NCBI GenBank assembly: GCA_023525975.1
Contig: CM042038.1
Location: 5,147,272 to 5,211,271, forward strand
DNA: 64,000 nt
DNA from: Smallanthus sonchifolius
Lineage: Eukaryota > Streptophyta > Magnoliopsida > Asterales > Asteraceae
Reading direction: 5' to 3'
This document shows positions 1-11,001 of this stretch, piece after piece. Each line of letters begins with the position of its first letter. Position 1 is the first letter of the stretch. A program made the translations under genes and the position numbers. The notes beneath the pieces are model-generated. The model searched no databases. It was not told where the DNA came from and saw nothing but the letters and a program-made list of their open reading frames with translations.

Positions 1-55
1 TTAAGATGTATTTTATATTTATACTAATTAACTTTTTATTTACTACAACTTAATT

Positions 56-326
56 GTGTATAAGGAAGGAATCTTGATTAAAGATAATCATTAATATTAA
101 TTTATTATTTGGTTCGTTGAGTTCGTATTAGACTATGAGAGATTTTATTTATTTGATTATTTAATTAGTTTAATTGAGTTTGAGTTAGAATAGGTTTGAG
201 TTTAGATTAGTATAAATAGATGGTATGGTTATTGTACAATTTACAGTTTTCAATATTAATAAAAAGAGTCGTGGAGAGTTCCACAAAATCATCGTGTTTG
301 TGTGTTCTTGAGCCTGATTTTCAACA
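56..326 (+). repeat. Possible LTR remnant (Ty1/copia-like)
   Basis: The stretch opens with tgtataagg, has a TATA-like tataaatag at about 214-222 and an AATAAA-like signal near 258, and closes with ttttcaaca. That layout resembles the promoter and poly(A) part of a short copia LTR. No primer binding site follows and no target duplication was found, so this is only a weak call. Confidence 0.28.
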
Positions 327-835
327 TATAAAACATGAGTAGGCAAACATGAAAGAGGGAAATAGTCTACACGTCATATCTACTATGTTTTTTTTTTCTG
401 AACGACGATATTCTAGGATAATTGGGTTTCCCCGGGGCAATACCTAGAACATCCAGGGCAACCCATCATAGGAGGAACCCCCAACTGAATAAACTCCCTG
501 ACCTGGCCACATACCCTTTTTTTGCTATGGTCACCAGATGACCAACGATTCATATCACTATGTAGTAGAGCCAATATATGGTATGCTATTAAACCAATTA
601 ATTACAAAATCGTGGACTAACTTTCATGTAAATTCACACGTATCTTGTCAATCTCCTCATATATGTAAAATGGAAAATTCCGTATATACCCTCATAAAAC
701 GAAAATTATATTTACCATTAATAGTAGCATTTAATAATATCAAAATTTGTGAAATTGGATGTATTGTTAATGGTAGTGAAATAGGGTTTTATGACAAGAG
801 ACCAGGAGTGTTTAATGGTTCGGTTTTTACATTTA
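327..835. other. No gene recognised
   Basis: AT-rich sequence with one short open frame (538-846) that matches no family I recognise and runs into the SINE target duplication. I see nothing else in it. Confidence 0.5.
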
Positions 836-848
836 AATCTGGTTGAAT

Positions 849-941
849 ATTTTTTTTGAAAGGTAAATTTCTTGAGCTTCCCGTGACTTGAACCCAGGAC
901 CTTGATGTTAAGAGACTTTTCTCTTACCATTAGGCCACTCC
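849..941 (-). mobile_element. Short tRNA-derived SINE with 13-bp target duplication
   Basis: Read on the minus strand, a tRNA-like head carries an A box (gtggcctaatggtaag) and a B box (ggttcaagtc), followed by a very short body and an A-rich tail (caaaaaaaat). The 13 bases aatctggttgaat occur perfectly at 836-848 and 942-954, directly flanking the 93-bp insert. A tRNA-type internal Pol III promoter, an A-rich 3' end and a long perfect TSD together indicate LINE-mobilised retroposition. At 93 bp it is close to a bare tRNA plus tail, so a tRNA retropseudogene is the alternative. Confidence 0.82.
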
Positions 942-1178
942 AATCTGGTTGAATTAGTAATCGGTTTGATTTTATGAATGTATTTTACTTTTCGAACAAA
1001 GGTTTTTTCTTCTTTCAAATTGGACCGAATGATCCTGTTTACAGATGGTTTAAAAACCGTGTGATATCAAACAACAAATAAGAAATCATTTAATTATAAT
1101 TATAATAGTGTTACATTATTATACTAAGATTTCTTATTCTTCTCTGAAAACTAATAAATGTCGATTAATATATTATAA

Positions 1179-2010
1179 CTAGGTTAAAGCCCATGTATTA
1201 CATGGGTTGAATAAATACAACTTGTTATAAAACATTATTTTCTATCAAGATTTGTATGTTTTGCGTTATTAGTTATCTGTGAAATAAAAATAATTGAATG
1301 TTTCTTATGATTTAATTAGTAATTATTAATAAAATATTAGAATATATGTTAGATATTTAATTATTTAACATCATAGTTATTTAATTAGAGAGAAAAGCAA
1401 AAAACAAAAATCTAGATTTAATCAGAAGTCGACACGTAGCAAGTATAGTTATTCATTTATTATAATACTAGGTTAAAATCTCGTGTATTACACGAGTTAA
1501 ATAAATAAAATGTTATATATTTAGTAATAAAAATTTTATATTTTTAAAAACCCGTGTAATACACGGGTTGAATAAACCAGTATATTACATCGGTTGAATA
1601 AAATATAATGTAATTTGTTAACAAACACATTTGTCAAAATATATTTTTAAAAAATGTAATCTGTCATGACAGTTATAAGGTCTGTTAAGTTAATTTTTAA
1701 AACGTTTTTTTTCAACTGAGTATTAATTTTTTAATTTAATTGATAAATGTTAGTTCATATGAAGTTAATTTGATTGATGATATAATAAATATTTATAATT
1801 AAATAATAAGTATTCGTAATTAGATTTATTAATATAAAGATTATTATTTAATAGGATAGAGAAATAGAAAATCTAATATTTAATAGGAGAGAGAGAGAAT
1901 GGAAAATAAAGATGATAAGTTACCAGAGAGTGACACGTGTTCTGAAGAGATTTTCATTTATTAGAGTAGTAAGATAAGTTAGAAACCCTGTATATTATAC
2001 AGGGTGAATA
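1179..2010 (-). mobile_element. Helitron-like elements, adjoining copies
   Basis: On the minus strand two Helitron-style 3' ends are visible. Each has a short perfect hairpin (CCCATG/CATGGG near 1190-1206; CTCGTG/CACGAG near 1481-1496), a T/A-rich spacer and CTAG followed by T (CTAG at 1179-1182 and 1468-1471). Two related hairpins lie at about 1551-1567 and 1987-2003, each followed on the plus strand by a gaataaa-type sequence. Both AT-rich bodies contain an aataaatgaa motif and a cacgtgtc/acgtgtc motif. No Rep/helicase coding is present, so these would be non-autonomous. The 5' TC ends are not certain. Confidence 0.55.
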
Positions 2011-2366
2011 AATACAGTGTTATATATAGTTAGTAATAAAAATCTAATATTACATATTTTTGACATATTACATAATTTTTTAATACAAATTTTAGAAGCG
2101 TTATATAGTTATTTTTTAAAAATGTTTTATAAAAAGAATGAAAGAAACGTTCAAACTATAAAATGTTTTATGAATAAAACTATTTTTTAATTAAAAAATG
2201 TTTTATAAAAATAGTTATAAAAATCATTACTATTTAATAGGAGAGAGAGGTGGGAAACACAAATTATAATTTTTTTTTATAAAAACTTGTATCATTAAAT
2301 TAAATAGGAGAGAGATGTGAGAAAAAAATGTTAATGATGAATATGAGAATGACATATACCATCATA
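2011..2366. other. AT-rich intergenic sequence
   Basis: Very AT-rich, with several imperfect copies of aaaatgttttataaaaa around 2105-2220. No gene or complete element recognised. Confidence 0.5.
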
Positions 2367-2375
2367 AAACCTTTA

Positions 2376-3929
2376 GAGTAAATTACAAATTGTGTCCTTT
2401 AACTATTATTCAAATTGCGAGTTATGTCCTTTGGCTTCATTAATTACACTGGATGTCCTTTTTTTGAAACCTTTGCACACATTTCGTCCTTTACACTAAC
2501 CACCATCCACTTGAGGCGTTAAGTCATGTCATGTGCCCCTCATGTGAGGGGTATTACTGTCATTTTACACTCTTTTTTTGTTCAGACCTGAAAATATAAA
2601 TAAATAAATAAATAAAAAATCCAAACCCTAAAATAAGTTCTCTCTCTAAATGCATCATCCCAGATTCCCAGCCCTGGTTTCAACATAACCATCGTCGACG
2701 GTGAATCCGTCTCCGGCGTATCCTTTGGCATCGATACCCCATCTTCTTCACCACCAAATTCACCTTCAATTTCTTTTAACAGACTGTGAGTCCATCACCC
2801 CATTTTAATTTTATACTCCATTTCATCACATTCACAACCATTTCTTCATCACACATTGTGAGTTCATCACCCACAAGATTGAATTTACAATTAATTTAAT
2901 ACCAAAAAAAGGTTTTGGTTGATTTTTTATTATGCTCTAGTGATGAACAATCCCCAATTTTGACAGGTAGAATGCTAAAATCAACCCTCGATTTGAACTG
3001 AAACAATCGACCCCAATGTTTGAAGATTACTAGGTTCATCAATTTTGACGAACCCCTTGTGGAACAAGGTTTTCTTCCTCCTTAATTCGCCAATGTTGTG
3101 GGGTTTTTCCTGCCGTTAATCCACCATAACGGTTCATCTTCTTCGACCAGCTTTTGTAGCCACCACCAACAATAGTTGTACCGTGAATACAATATCCCTC
3201 TTTCTCTTCATCTGCAAAATAGAAATTAGGGTTCCTTGAAACATTGCTCCGCTCACAGCTTTCAATCTTTAAAGCTCCATCGAACCCACCAACCCAACTC
3301 CAATGATAACCAACTCCAAGGAGTAATTCCGGCGAGACCTATCGGACCAAATTGGAACCACGACATCTGACCAAATTGAAACCCATATCCAAATCGAAAC
3401 AGCTGTAAGTTCTAGTCTCTGAAATCCAAATTGAAAGCATGAGGGAAAGACGATGGCGGTTCAGGTCGAGCTTTTAACGACCGGTGATTTTAGGGCTGTA
3501 AATTGTAGGTGGGTGGGGAGTGTAGGGAGAGAGTAAGAGTAGATAGAGAGTTTATAACTTGTAGAGAGAGAGAGGAGGTGGCATCACAGTCTGTGGCCCA
3601 GCTCCGACGAACCAGGCAGTGGAAGGATTGGGTGTATTTGTGGGTTGAAGATGAGGATGATGGTGGTTCTGGGTTTTGGTTGGAGAGAGTGGGGGTATGT
3701 TGGATGAAGATAATTATATATTTAAAAAAAGTAGGGGTAAAAGGACGAAAATGCCCCTCATGTGAGGGGCACATGACCAGACTTAACAGAAGTTTTGGAT
3801 GGGGGTTAGTTAAAAGGACTTAAAATGTGCAAATGTTTCGAAATAAGGACATACAGTGTAATTAATGAAGCCAAAGGACATAACTCGCAATTTGAATAAT
3901 AGTTAAAGGACACAATTTGTAATTTACTC
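2376..3929. mobile_element. Mutator-like (MULE) non-autonomous element, 1554 bp
   Basis: Terminal inverted repeats of about 200 bp begin with gagtaaattacaaattgtg at 2376 and end with its reverse complement at 3929. The first ~90 bp of the arms are nearly identical; the rest diverges but keeps the block cccctcatgtgagggg in both arms. The perfect 9-bp duplication aaaccttta lies at 2367-2375 and 3930-3938. Long TIRs plus a 9-bp TSD are diagnostic of the Mutator superfamily. The ~1.15-kb interior holds no transposase. It is CT/GA-rich and less AT-rich than its surroundings, so it might be a captured host fragment, but I recognise no gene in it. Confidence 0.88.
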
Positions 3930-3938
3930 AAACCTTTA

Positions 3939-5304
3939 TTTATTAGTATGCATAGATATTAGGAGTTTTAAATCAACTAAAACTCATTTAAAGAGTTACT
4001 TGTTTTGAGCTGATAAGTCCAACCCATAAAATCAAGTAGAAATCAATTCGTAGTGATGTTTTGGTTTAAAATTTTGACTTTCATGAATTAAAAACCTTTA
4101 CTAACTGGTTTACTCCCATTTTCAACTAAATGTTGAAAACATATAACCAACATTGATACTTTTAAATATTAATATTCTAGCTTGTCTATGTCAACAATGA
4201 AATATACTAAATTCTTCTAAAATATTATTTCATATTTGTTCTTTAACAAAAAGATGATAATATATATATTTTGTATGTTATCTCTCGTATGTTATTTTCT
4301 TATGACATTATCTCTTTGTTAAAATGACAAAATAGTAAGCTATAGCATTGTTACACTATTATTTTAATGTTTTTTTTAATATTTATAGGAACCGAAGAAC
4401 CATAATCCATCCATTGACATTTTATTATTTTCTATGGTTACGCACCTCTTTAATGAAACCCATGTTTTATTTATGTTCAAACAATATGAAATATTCTCTA
4501 GCAATAAAAAAGAGACTTTCCCGGGTAAATCACCACAAGGAATAATAGTTGTTGCTAGATACAAAGGTAGTAATTTATGCATCTTTTTGAAAATAAAGTA
4601 ATCAAGTGGGATGTAATAGACTTAGAGTATGAAAATCGAACTTGACCGCAAAAGTTCAACCAACGCAGCCACCACCAGCCATTGAAGTGAAACCCATGTC
4701 ACTCACATCTGTGTCACGTGGTGTCATGTGACGGCATTAGTTGGATGAGCCCACGAAAGCTTGATTGTGTTCTTATAGTATGTAGGGATGATAAAGATTT
4801 CAAATCTAAACATAAACAACATATAATCCATTTGGTGTTTAAGTAGTGATGTATGCATTTCCTTCTCATTTTCTTAATCTCCAACTTTTCCTTCCTATAT
4901 TTTACTTTAGTTTTGAAAAACTAATTTTTTTTTATTATAATGAGTTTTAAACATGCATTAGAAATATACATCATGACTCATTAGTTTATCACGCGTCATT
5001 ATACTCGAATCACAAATATTATTCAATAAAATTGTTAAATGTTTATAAATAACAATTTTAAATTGGAATGAAACAAAAAGCAATAATTAAAATGATTTAA
5101 ATTAACATTTTTTTACTTTTAAATTAGCGGAAATTATTTATTTTGATCGCTACACCTCACGTGAATACTATTTTGCCCACTCACCATTTCTAGTCAAAAA
5201 CTACAATTGTACCAAATAGTCTTTTTGACCTTTCTGTTGAACAACTGTTTATTTAATTGATTAAAGGTTATCACAACAGAATCCAAACATTACAGATTTT
5301 ATTA

Positions 5305-5310
<6 letters not shown>
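3939..5310. other. Intergenic, no gene seen
   Basis: AT-rich sequence with short open frames only. I see no splice-linked coding, no RNA gene and no complete transposon. Confidence 0.5.
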
Positions 5311-5342
<32 letters not shown>

Positions 5343-7240
5343 CATCAATGAGATTAACGGCAAGAAGTACCAAAATTACAAACTAATGGCAGGTAGACGG
5401 GCAACAAGCTGCGCCGCTACCCCCTTCTGAATAGCAAATCCTACTCTACTAAACACAAAGTTCCCCCCATAAATATATGCGGTGTTACTGCTGACCACCC
5501 GCTGAACCCGCTTAAGGAACCGCACCGCATCAGGGGCGAGAGCGCCAAAGGTGTCAAAGGCAAACGGTACGAACACGTGCTGATTCACAAGGCAAGCTTT
5601 TTCGTGCTTAGCTACTTTACCCGCCTCTGCCTTGTTTATCGCCTGACCCACCTTAAACCCATTGTCCCTTAACCCAACCAGGGGGGACACACCTGTCAAA
5701 TCAACACATGCGTGTTTCCCTCCTTCCCATCCAAAAACAAGAATGTCAGCGGGCCGAAGGGTTGATCTCCCATCTAATGGGTCGGTCAAGAAGTTCACCG
5801 GGGCTTCCTTTTTAGCCGAGATCCCTGCCCTCTTAAGGACATCAAAAAGCACATCTCGAACTAGGTCGTGTCGGTATTTGAAGCCCGGTAATTCTCTGCA
5901 ATGGACAGCATGCTCCCCAAAAGAATCCAAGCAAGCCTTCCGACAAACGGGACACGGGTCATCAACCGGGAAAAGGGGTACCATCAGCCGGTATTTGAGG
6001 ATAGCCCGATATTCCACTGGCGACATACATTGCCCTAAACCTTCGATGGGAACAACTGACAGGAAATCCTGAGCATGGGGGGCTCGCAAACACTCGAGCA
6101 CGGCTCGCTGCCGCGGGGACAAAGCGAACTTCTCTTCAAATGTCTTGACAATTTCACTATATAAAGCATTCGCCAAAATTTTCTGGGCTTTAAGAGGGGC
6201 GGTGTCTTTAATATAGAAACCGTCAATATCAAGATCGGGAAGAGAACTATGCAGAGTGTCCAACGCACTCCTGTAATCAGAGTCAAACAACCCACCACCA
6301 CATTCGCGAAGAATGTGGTCTTGAAGAACCCAAGATTGGGCCCTTGAAGCCACAAAAGCGTAGGAAGAGGCGTCCCCAGCCGAGCAAATCCCAAGACCCC
6401 CAAAGCGGGTCGGGAGGGAAGCTAACCTCCATTGGAGGTCCCCAAAAAAGGCACCCCCACAAACAACAATGTCCTCAATCGTTTTCCGAAGACCTGTGTC
6501 AAAAACAGAGACGGCTTCCCCGACATAAGAAGGCTGACAAGTCCTGAGCCCAAACAGCAGTTTAGCAACCCCCATGCACGAACGAAGCAGGAGGAGTTCG
6601 CTCTGAGGGTTCCGAAGGCGTTTGAGGCATCCCATCAGGTCAACCGCACGTTTGGCTCTTTTGAGGGCCAAACCACTAATAAACTCCCCATCTCTGCTGA
6701 CAGCACCACCTAAGAGTTTCACCCCATGCACCGGCCTACCAATTTCCCGCGGAAATAAGCTCTCTCGAGTCTTCACCCCGTCGCATGTAGGCCAAAAAAC
6801 TTCAGTTTTTTTGATGTTGACAAGGAGGCCCAAAGATGGGCCCTCCACTCTAATGATGTCTAAAGCCTTGGCAACCTGAGTAGCATCTCCAATAAGGGTC
6901 CCATCATCCAGGTACCATGCGTGGAAAAGAAGCTTGCAGCGATCTCTGATCCGGAGGACAAGAGGGTGTAAAACAAGGGCAAAAAGGAGAGGCCCTAAGG
7001 GATCCCCCTGCTGAACCCCCGTGGAGGACCAAATATAATCATTCCCTACATAAAGTCTAGCTGGTTGGCCATATAAGAAATCAACCCAAGCAGAGATAGA
7101 TGGACACATTTTCCTCACCTCATTTAAAAGAGCAGTTCTATCCACAAGATTAAAGGCATTCGAGAAATCGACGGTAAGCATAGCCAGCGACCCGTCTCGG
7201 TGGTGCGCATTCACGAACCTGTTCGCACTATGAAGAAAAA
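5311..7240 (-). mobile_element. 5'-truncated LINE retrotransposon with poly(A) tail
   Basis: Minus-strand non-LTR retrotransposon. A run of about 30 T on the plus strand (5311-5340) is its poly(A) tail. About 35 nt of 3'UTR separates the tail from the ORF stop at 5376-5378. Recognisable coding starts near 7235, inside the reverse transcriptase, so the 5' part is missing, as expected of incomplete target-primed reverse transcription. The uninterrupted tail and 1.9-kb frame suggest a fairly recent insertion. I could not find a convincing target duplication between the sequence below 5311 and that above 7235. Confidence 0.85.
5376..7240 (-). pseudogene. LINE reverse transcriptase plus CCHC and RLE-like C-terminus (N-terminally truncated)
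   Basis: One open frame runs on to 7319, but its first ~28 codons read flanking DNA and begin at a GTG, so no genuine start is present. Numbered from 7319, RT motif A is near residues 48-61 (LTVDFSNAFNLVDR), motif B near 100-114 (GVQQGDPLGPLLFAL), and the catalytic YLDD of motif C near 136-139. A thumb region follows. Then comes a zinc knuckle at about 455-472 (CPVC...H....C) and a segment with RPADI near 521 and VDLTG near 539. The two acidic residues lie 15 positions apart, with lysines downstream. This matches the layout of the restriction-like endonuclease of R2/NeSL/Utopia-type LINEs, not the N-terminal APE endonuclease plus RNase H of plant L1. The endonuclease call is motif-based inference. 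Confidence 0.8.
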
Positions 7241-8677
7241 TACAATCATTTATGTTGGGTAGTCCCAAAAAAGAAAATATTTTTATTTTCTTACTCAGTT
7301 TATTTATTTTTCTGTTCACTAGTCATTATTACTTAATATTCGTAACTTTAATGCTTGCATTTGCTTTTTCCGTAATAAAAATCGTAGTTAAATAATATTA
7401 TTTTAATCTTATGAGGGCCACTTATCTAAAAAGTAATTTATAATTTTATATAATAAAAGTTATGATCAGTTTTACTATCTAAAAGAGGGTTGCGACGCAA
7501 CTTGTTACCCGTAACTGTCACTTAACTGTAATCGTCTTTAAAGAAAATGCAACTCATATGTGTGCTTGGCAAAAATAAATAAATAATAATAATAATAATA
7601 ATAAAAAAAGTCCTCGTGAATGAAAATTATACATATAACTAAGGGATTTTCAATAAACTCAAAGAGGGTTAACTCAAATAATTTGATAAAAAAATTACGA
7701 AATTACCAATATTTAAAAGAGGATCTAGAGATTAATAACATATGCATATTAATCTATATCGTTTATATAGCGGAGAGGATAAGGTCTAAACAAAATAAAC
7801 CCTAAACAACATAAAATAAATCTTGATTAAACATGACAATAGTAAATTGCTCAATCAACCCTTAATGTTCTTGATTGGCATAAAAAGGCTATGACCGAAG
7901 AAGCGTAGGCGAAGCCAAAGAAATTGGAGGGCGAAAGCATGTCGTGCATCATTCTGTCCTCTTGGGAAAGACGAGTCATTAAGTCGTCGCCTTCCCTTGT
8001 CTCGAGCTTTGTTTATTTCTAACCTCATTTGTTTCCTTAACATGTCATTACCAAATAGGATCTTATTCTACTATGCTCAAGCATTTGATGAAGCCATCCA
8101 TGTGAGATTTTCATCAAGCTCCAAAGGATCACTATGGGGTCCGATAGAACTGATGGTCAAAAAGGATTTACATAGTCCTTAAAGATTGGAATTGACATAT
8201 TTATTACCTTCGTTCTAGACAATTCGTTTGGAATGTGTTTGAAGTTGCTTCATGTATGTTTTGTAAGCTTGGAGGTACATGGACACTCATTTGAATAGTG
8301 TAATTATCACTTTTAGACTAAAATAGTTTTGGTGATACTCCAAAATCTTTAATCAGATAAGATAAAAGAATAAAGAATAAGTATGCAAATTCTATTATGA
8401 CAATATGTTCCAGAATTTGAATTGAATTAGTTTTTGATATGATAATTCAGACCAAAGACCATCTATTTGTAGGGGATCAACCCTCACAACATTTCAGTTA
8501 AGAGTTACATTTGACGGTTACTACTAACGTCGGTAGATAGTTACATCAGTATAAAGTACTCCAGCATAAACCTTGTCAGTAGTAACTAAGTTAATATTGA
8601 TAACAAAGTTTATATCGATGTCACAATTGCTACTGCTACTGATCAACTTACTATTGATACCAATGATACCATTGAAG
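7241..8677. other. Intergenic, no gene seen
   Basis: AT-rich sequence with an (aat)n microsatellite at about 7577-7605. Short open frames around 7620-7805 and 7855-8182 have no recognisable family. No RNA gene seen. Confidence 0.5.
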
Positions 8678-8839
8678 TGTAACACCCCAAATTTTAAAGA
8701 AAATAAATCTCGGAAGACGAGAACTGCAAATAAATCATAGTCCAAAAAATAAAGTTGAAACTTGTGAAATATTGGCCATGACGGACCGTCACCAAAGCGG
8801 TAACGGTTCGAGTCGATCGTAATGAACCGCACTACCTTG

Positions 8840-9030
8840 GTAACAGTCTGTGCCGCAATGGGGGGAGTCGGTTAGGGCAAGACTGGCAGGAATGACACGT
8901 AGCCCGTGACAGACCAACACGAGCATCGTAGCAGTCTGTGCCGCAATGGGGGAGTCGGTTAGGGAAAGATTGGCAGGAATGACGCGTGGCCCGTGACGAA
9001 TCAACACGAGCACCGTAACAATCTGTTACA
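8840..9030 (+). repeat. Tandem repeat, period about 88 bp
   Basis: Two nearly full units (about 8840-8927 and 8928-9014) and the start of a third. Each opens with gta.cagtctgtgccgcaat and contains a block of five or six G followed by agtcggttaggg. The units differ by a few substitutions and one G. It lies in the upstream part of the LTR-like region. Confidence 0.8.
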
Positions 9031-9424
9031 TGGTAGAAAGGGCATGGCCGACAAGGGTTCGGTGACAGATCGTCACCACCCTGGTAACGGTTCGTCTCAG
9101 AGCTGAAATTAGCCTATAAATAGATGGTTTAAGCCATTTGGCTCTCACAACAAACCAAAGCAAATATTCCTCACTATTGAAAACGTTTAAGCATTGTGCG
9201 GCGCGTTGCGAGTGCGGTTCGGATCGGGTTAAGCGTTTAGTCTGGAAACGAACGTACCAAAAACCTCGAGATTAACGTAAGTACACGAACTATATTTAAC
9301 TCGTAATATGGTTTCGAGTTATTAGGGAATGGTTTGTGCAGGTAATGCTTACATGTAACAAAATAAAAGACATGTTGTGCGTAGAGATAACGTCTATACA
9401 TGGGTTTTAATAAACGAAAAACCA

Positions 9425-9725
9425 GGAGGCCATGGACTCACGTAGTCCAAAGGTCCCATTTGGGTGTGAAACAAGAGGCCATAAAAACTACGGGTTTCTA
9501 TGATCTTGTGAAGGACAAACTAAGTCAATTGGTTAAACAAAAAGGCCATAGAACTTACGGAGTTTCAAGATTCTTGTAAATAAACTTTCGTGGTTACAAA
9601 CCTTCATGGTTACACAAGAGGCCATATAACTTACGAAGTTCCATGATCTTGTAAATAAACCTTTGTGATAATGGATCTTTGTGGTTACACAAGAGGCCGT
9701 GGGATCTACGGATCCCATGATAGTG
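9425..9725 (+). repeat. Degenerate repeats around 'agaggccat', about 70-75 bp apart
   Basis: Five imperfect units start with (a)gaggccat or a close variant near 9426, 9474, 9543, 9617 and 9692. Each continues with an acttacgga-like element, a catgatcttgtaaa-like element and, in the middle units, a tggttacac element. Units differ in length and sequence, so the array is old. It lies downstream of the TATA-like site of the LTR-like region. Confidence 0.6.
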
Positions 9726-9950
9726 TAAGGGAGCTAAGACATCCCAGATAAATGATGAACCGAAATGATTTTGAAAGACGACGTGGTCTACTTACTTAAC
9801 TAAAGCTAATGCAAAAACGTTTTCAAACATTTCAAGAAAAAAGACCCGGGATGGTTAAAGCTTCCAAGGGCGTGGCACATTTTCCCCGCGTATCTGCAGA
9901 ATGTGACGAGTCGAAACAATTTTTGTATGTGGTCTTGAAATTTACTTCTC

Positions 9951-10512
9951 TAACTTGCGTAACTTATTCTTGAATCTATTTCTTGATATCAAAATCATTA
10001 AAACGTACTTTAAACAAAAGTATTTTGATAAATCCTAAAAGGATGTTTGAAATAGATTTTCTTGTTTTATAATTCACAACAAAGATTAATAATCTAAACC
10101 ATCCATCCTATATAAAAGAGGATGAACTTTAAAAATGAAGTTATATCTAAATAAAGATAAATTCTAGAGAAAAAGAACCAAATAAATCAACATTCTTGAG
10201 AGGTGAAACATGCGTTACATAATATAATATTAATTCTTTTGAATTTATGATGTCATATTAAAGTCTTTATTATCTCTAAATACAATATTCCCTGCTTTTT
10301 TATACCCAACAAAGAGGAACAATTTGTTCTTCACTCAACAAATCATCTGCTGCTCTGCTGGTGCTGAACCCATGGGATCCTTCAAATTCGATCCAACTGA
10401 ATTACTGACCGTCAGATCAATTAAACGAGCTTCTCTCTCTTGATTACACGTGTCACCCCCTCTCTTGTTAGTACTTTGCTTCCATGCATGAAATTCTCCC
10501 CGACTACAACTC
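9951..10512. promoter_or_regulatory. Upstream region of the C2H2 zinc-finger gene
   Basis: No coding seen. The last ~200 bp are less AT-rich and contain cacgtgtc (10447-10454), an ACGT-core sequence of the G-box/ABRE type. Promoter function is inferred only from position. Confidence 0.35.
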
Positions 10513-10519
10513 ATATATA
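10513..10519 (+). promoter_or_regulatory. Candidate TATA box
   Basis: The sequence catatatagagagag holds a TATA-like core about 490 bp upstream of the inferred ATG at 11002, followed by a CT/GA-rich leader-like stretch. The real transcription start cannot be seen. Confidence 0.35.
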
Positions 10520-10550
10520 GAGAGAGAAACAACATACAGATGAAACAGTC

Positions 10551-10932
10551 ATGGAGTCTGTTTCTTACCTCCAATTGCTCCAATACTTGATCTTTTCTAC
10601 AAAATCTTTATTTTTGTTTCTTGGGTTTCATTAATTTTTGCCAATTTTAAGTCTTACATTAAGCATATGTGATGTGTTGTTTCTTTCTTTTTTGCCTTGA
10701 TCTTCAACTTTCCCCAAATTGAAATTAAAAAAAAAAAAGGTTTGATCTGTTGTATCAGAGACATGATCTGCTTGGAAAACTTCAAAAATCCCTGAATTTG
10801 ATGAGCTTTTGGGACTACTTTTGATCCACTTTGAAACTTTCTGTTCTTGGGATTTGAGCCCTAAAGATGTTGGTTCAAGAATCAGCAAATGTAGTAAGCA
10901 AAAAAAAATCTTTTTCTTTTGTGGGTTATTAG
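10551..10932 (+). promoter_or_regulatory. Two candidate upstream ORFs in the leader of the C2H2 gene
   Basis: If transcription starts near the TATA-like site, the leader contains an ATG at 10551 (27 codons, stop near 10634) and another at 10867 (21 codons, stop at 10930-10932), both ahead of the main ATG at 11002. The second has an A at -3. They could reduce main-ORF translation. A leader intron could remove them, so this is inference. Confidence 0.3.
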
Positions 10933-11001
10933 AAACTGATCTTTCTTGATTTTTACAATTTGGGCTTTTCTCAAAATTTGATCTTGTTTAAAAAAATCAA
11001 G

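Larger units (their letters stand above)
8678..9950 (+). repeat. Probable gypsy LTR or solo-LTR remnant
   Basis: It starts with tgtaacacccc, a very common opening of plant Ty3/gypsy LTRs. A TATA-like cctataaatag lies at about 9113-9123, followed by a GC-richer leader-like stretch. No primer binding site or coding follows, so it is either a solo LTR or a truncated one. I could not fix the 3' end, and the end given is approximate. It contains two internal repeat arrays, listed separately. Confidence 0.45.

Noticed and set aside
538..846. 102-codon open frame
   Set aside because: No family resemblance, no gene-like context, and it ends inside the SINE target duplication; probably chance.
3490..3823. 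Overlapping ~100-codon frames on both strands within the MULE
   Set aside because: GA/CT-rich sequence gives open frames on both strands; no motif, and they run into the TIR.
5662..6879. Several plus-strand frames across the LINE
   Set aside because: They are antisense shadows of the minus-strand reverse transcriptase frame, whose motifs are clear.
10960..11001. Upstream extension of the C2H2 protein by 14 residues
   Set aside because: It would begin at TTG, not ATG; the ATG at 11002 has good context and directly precedes the first finger.
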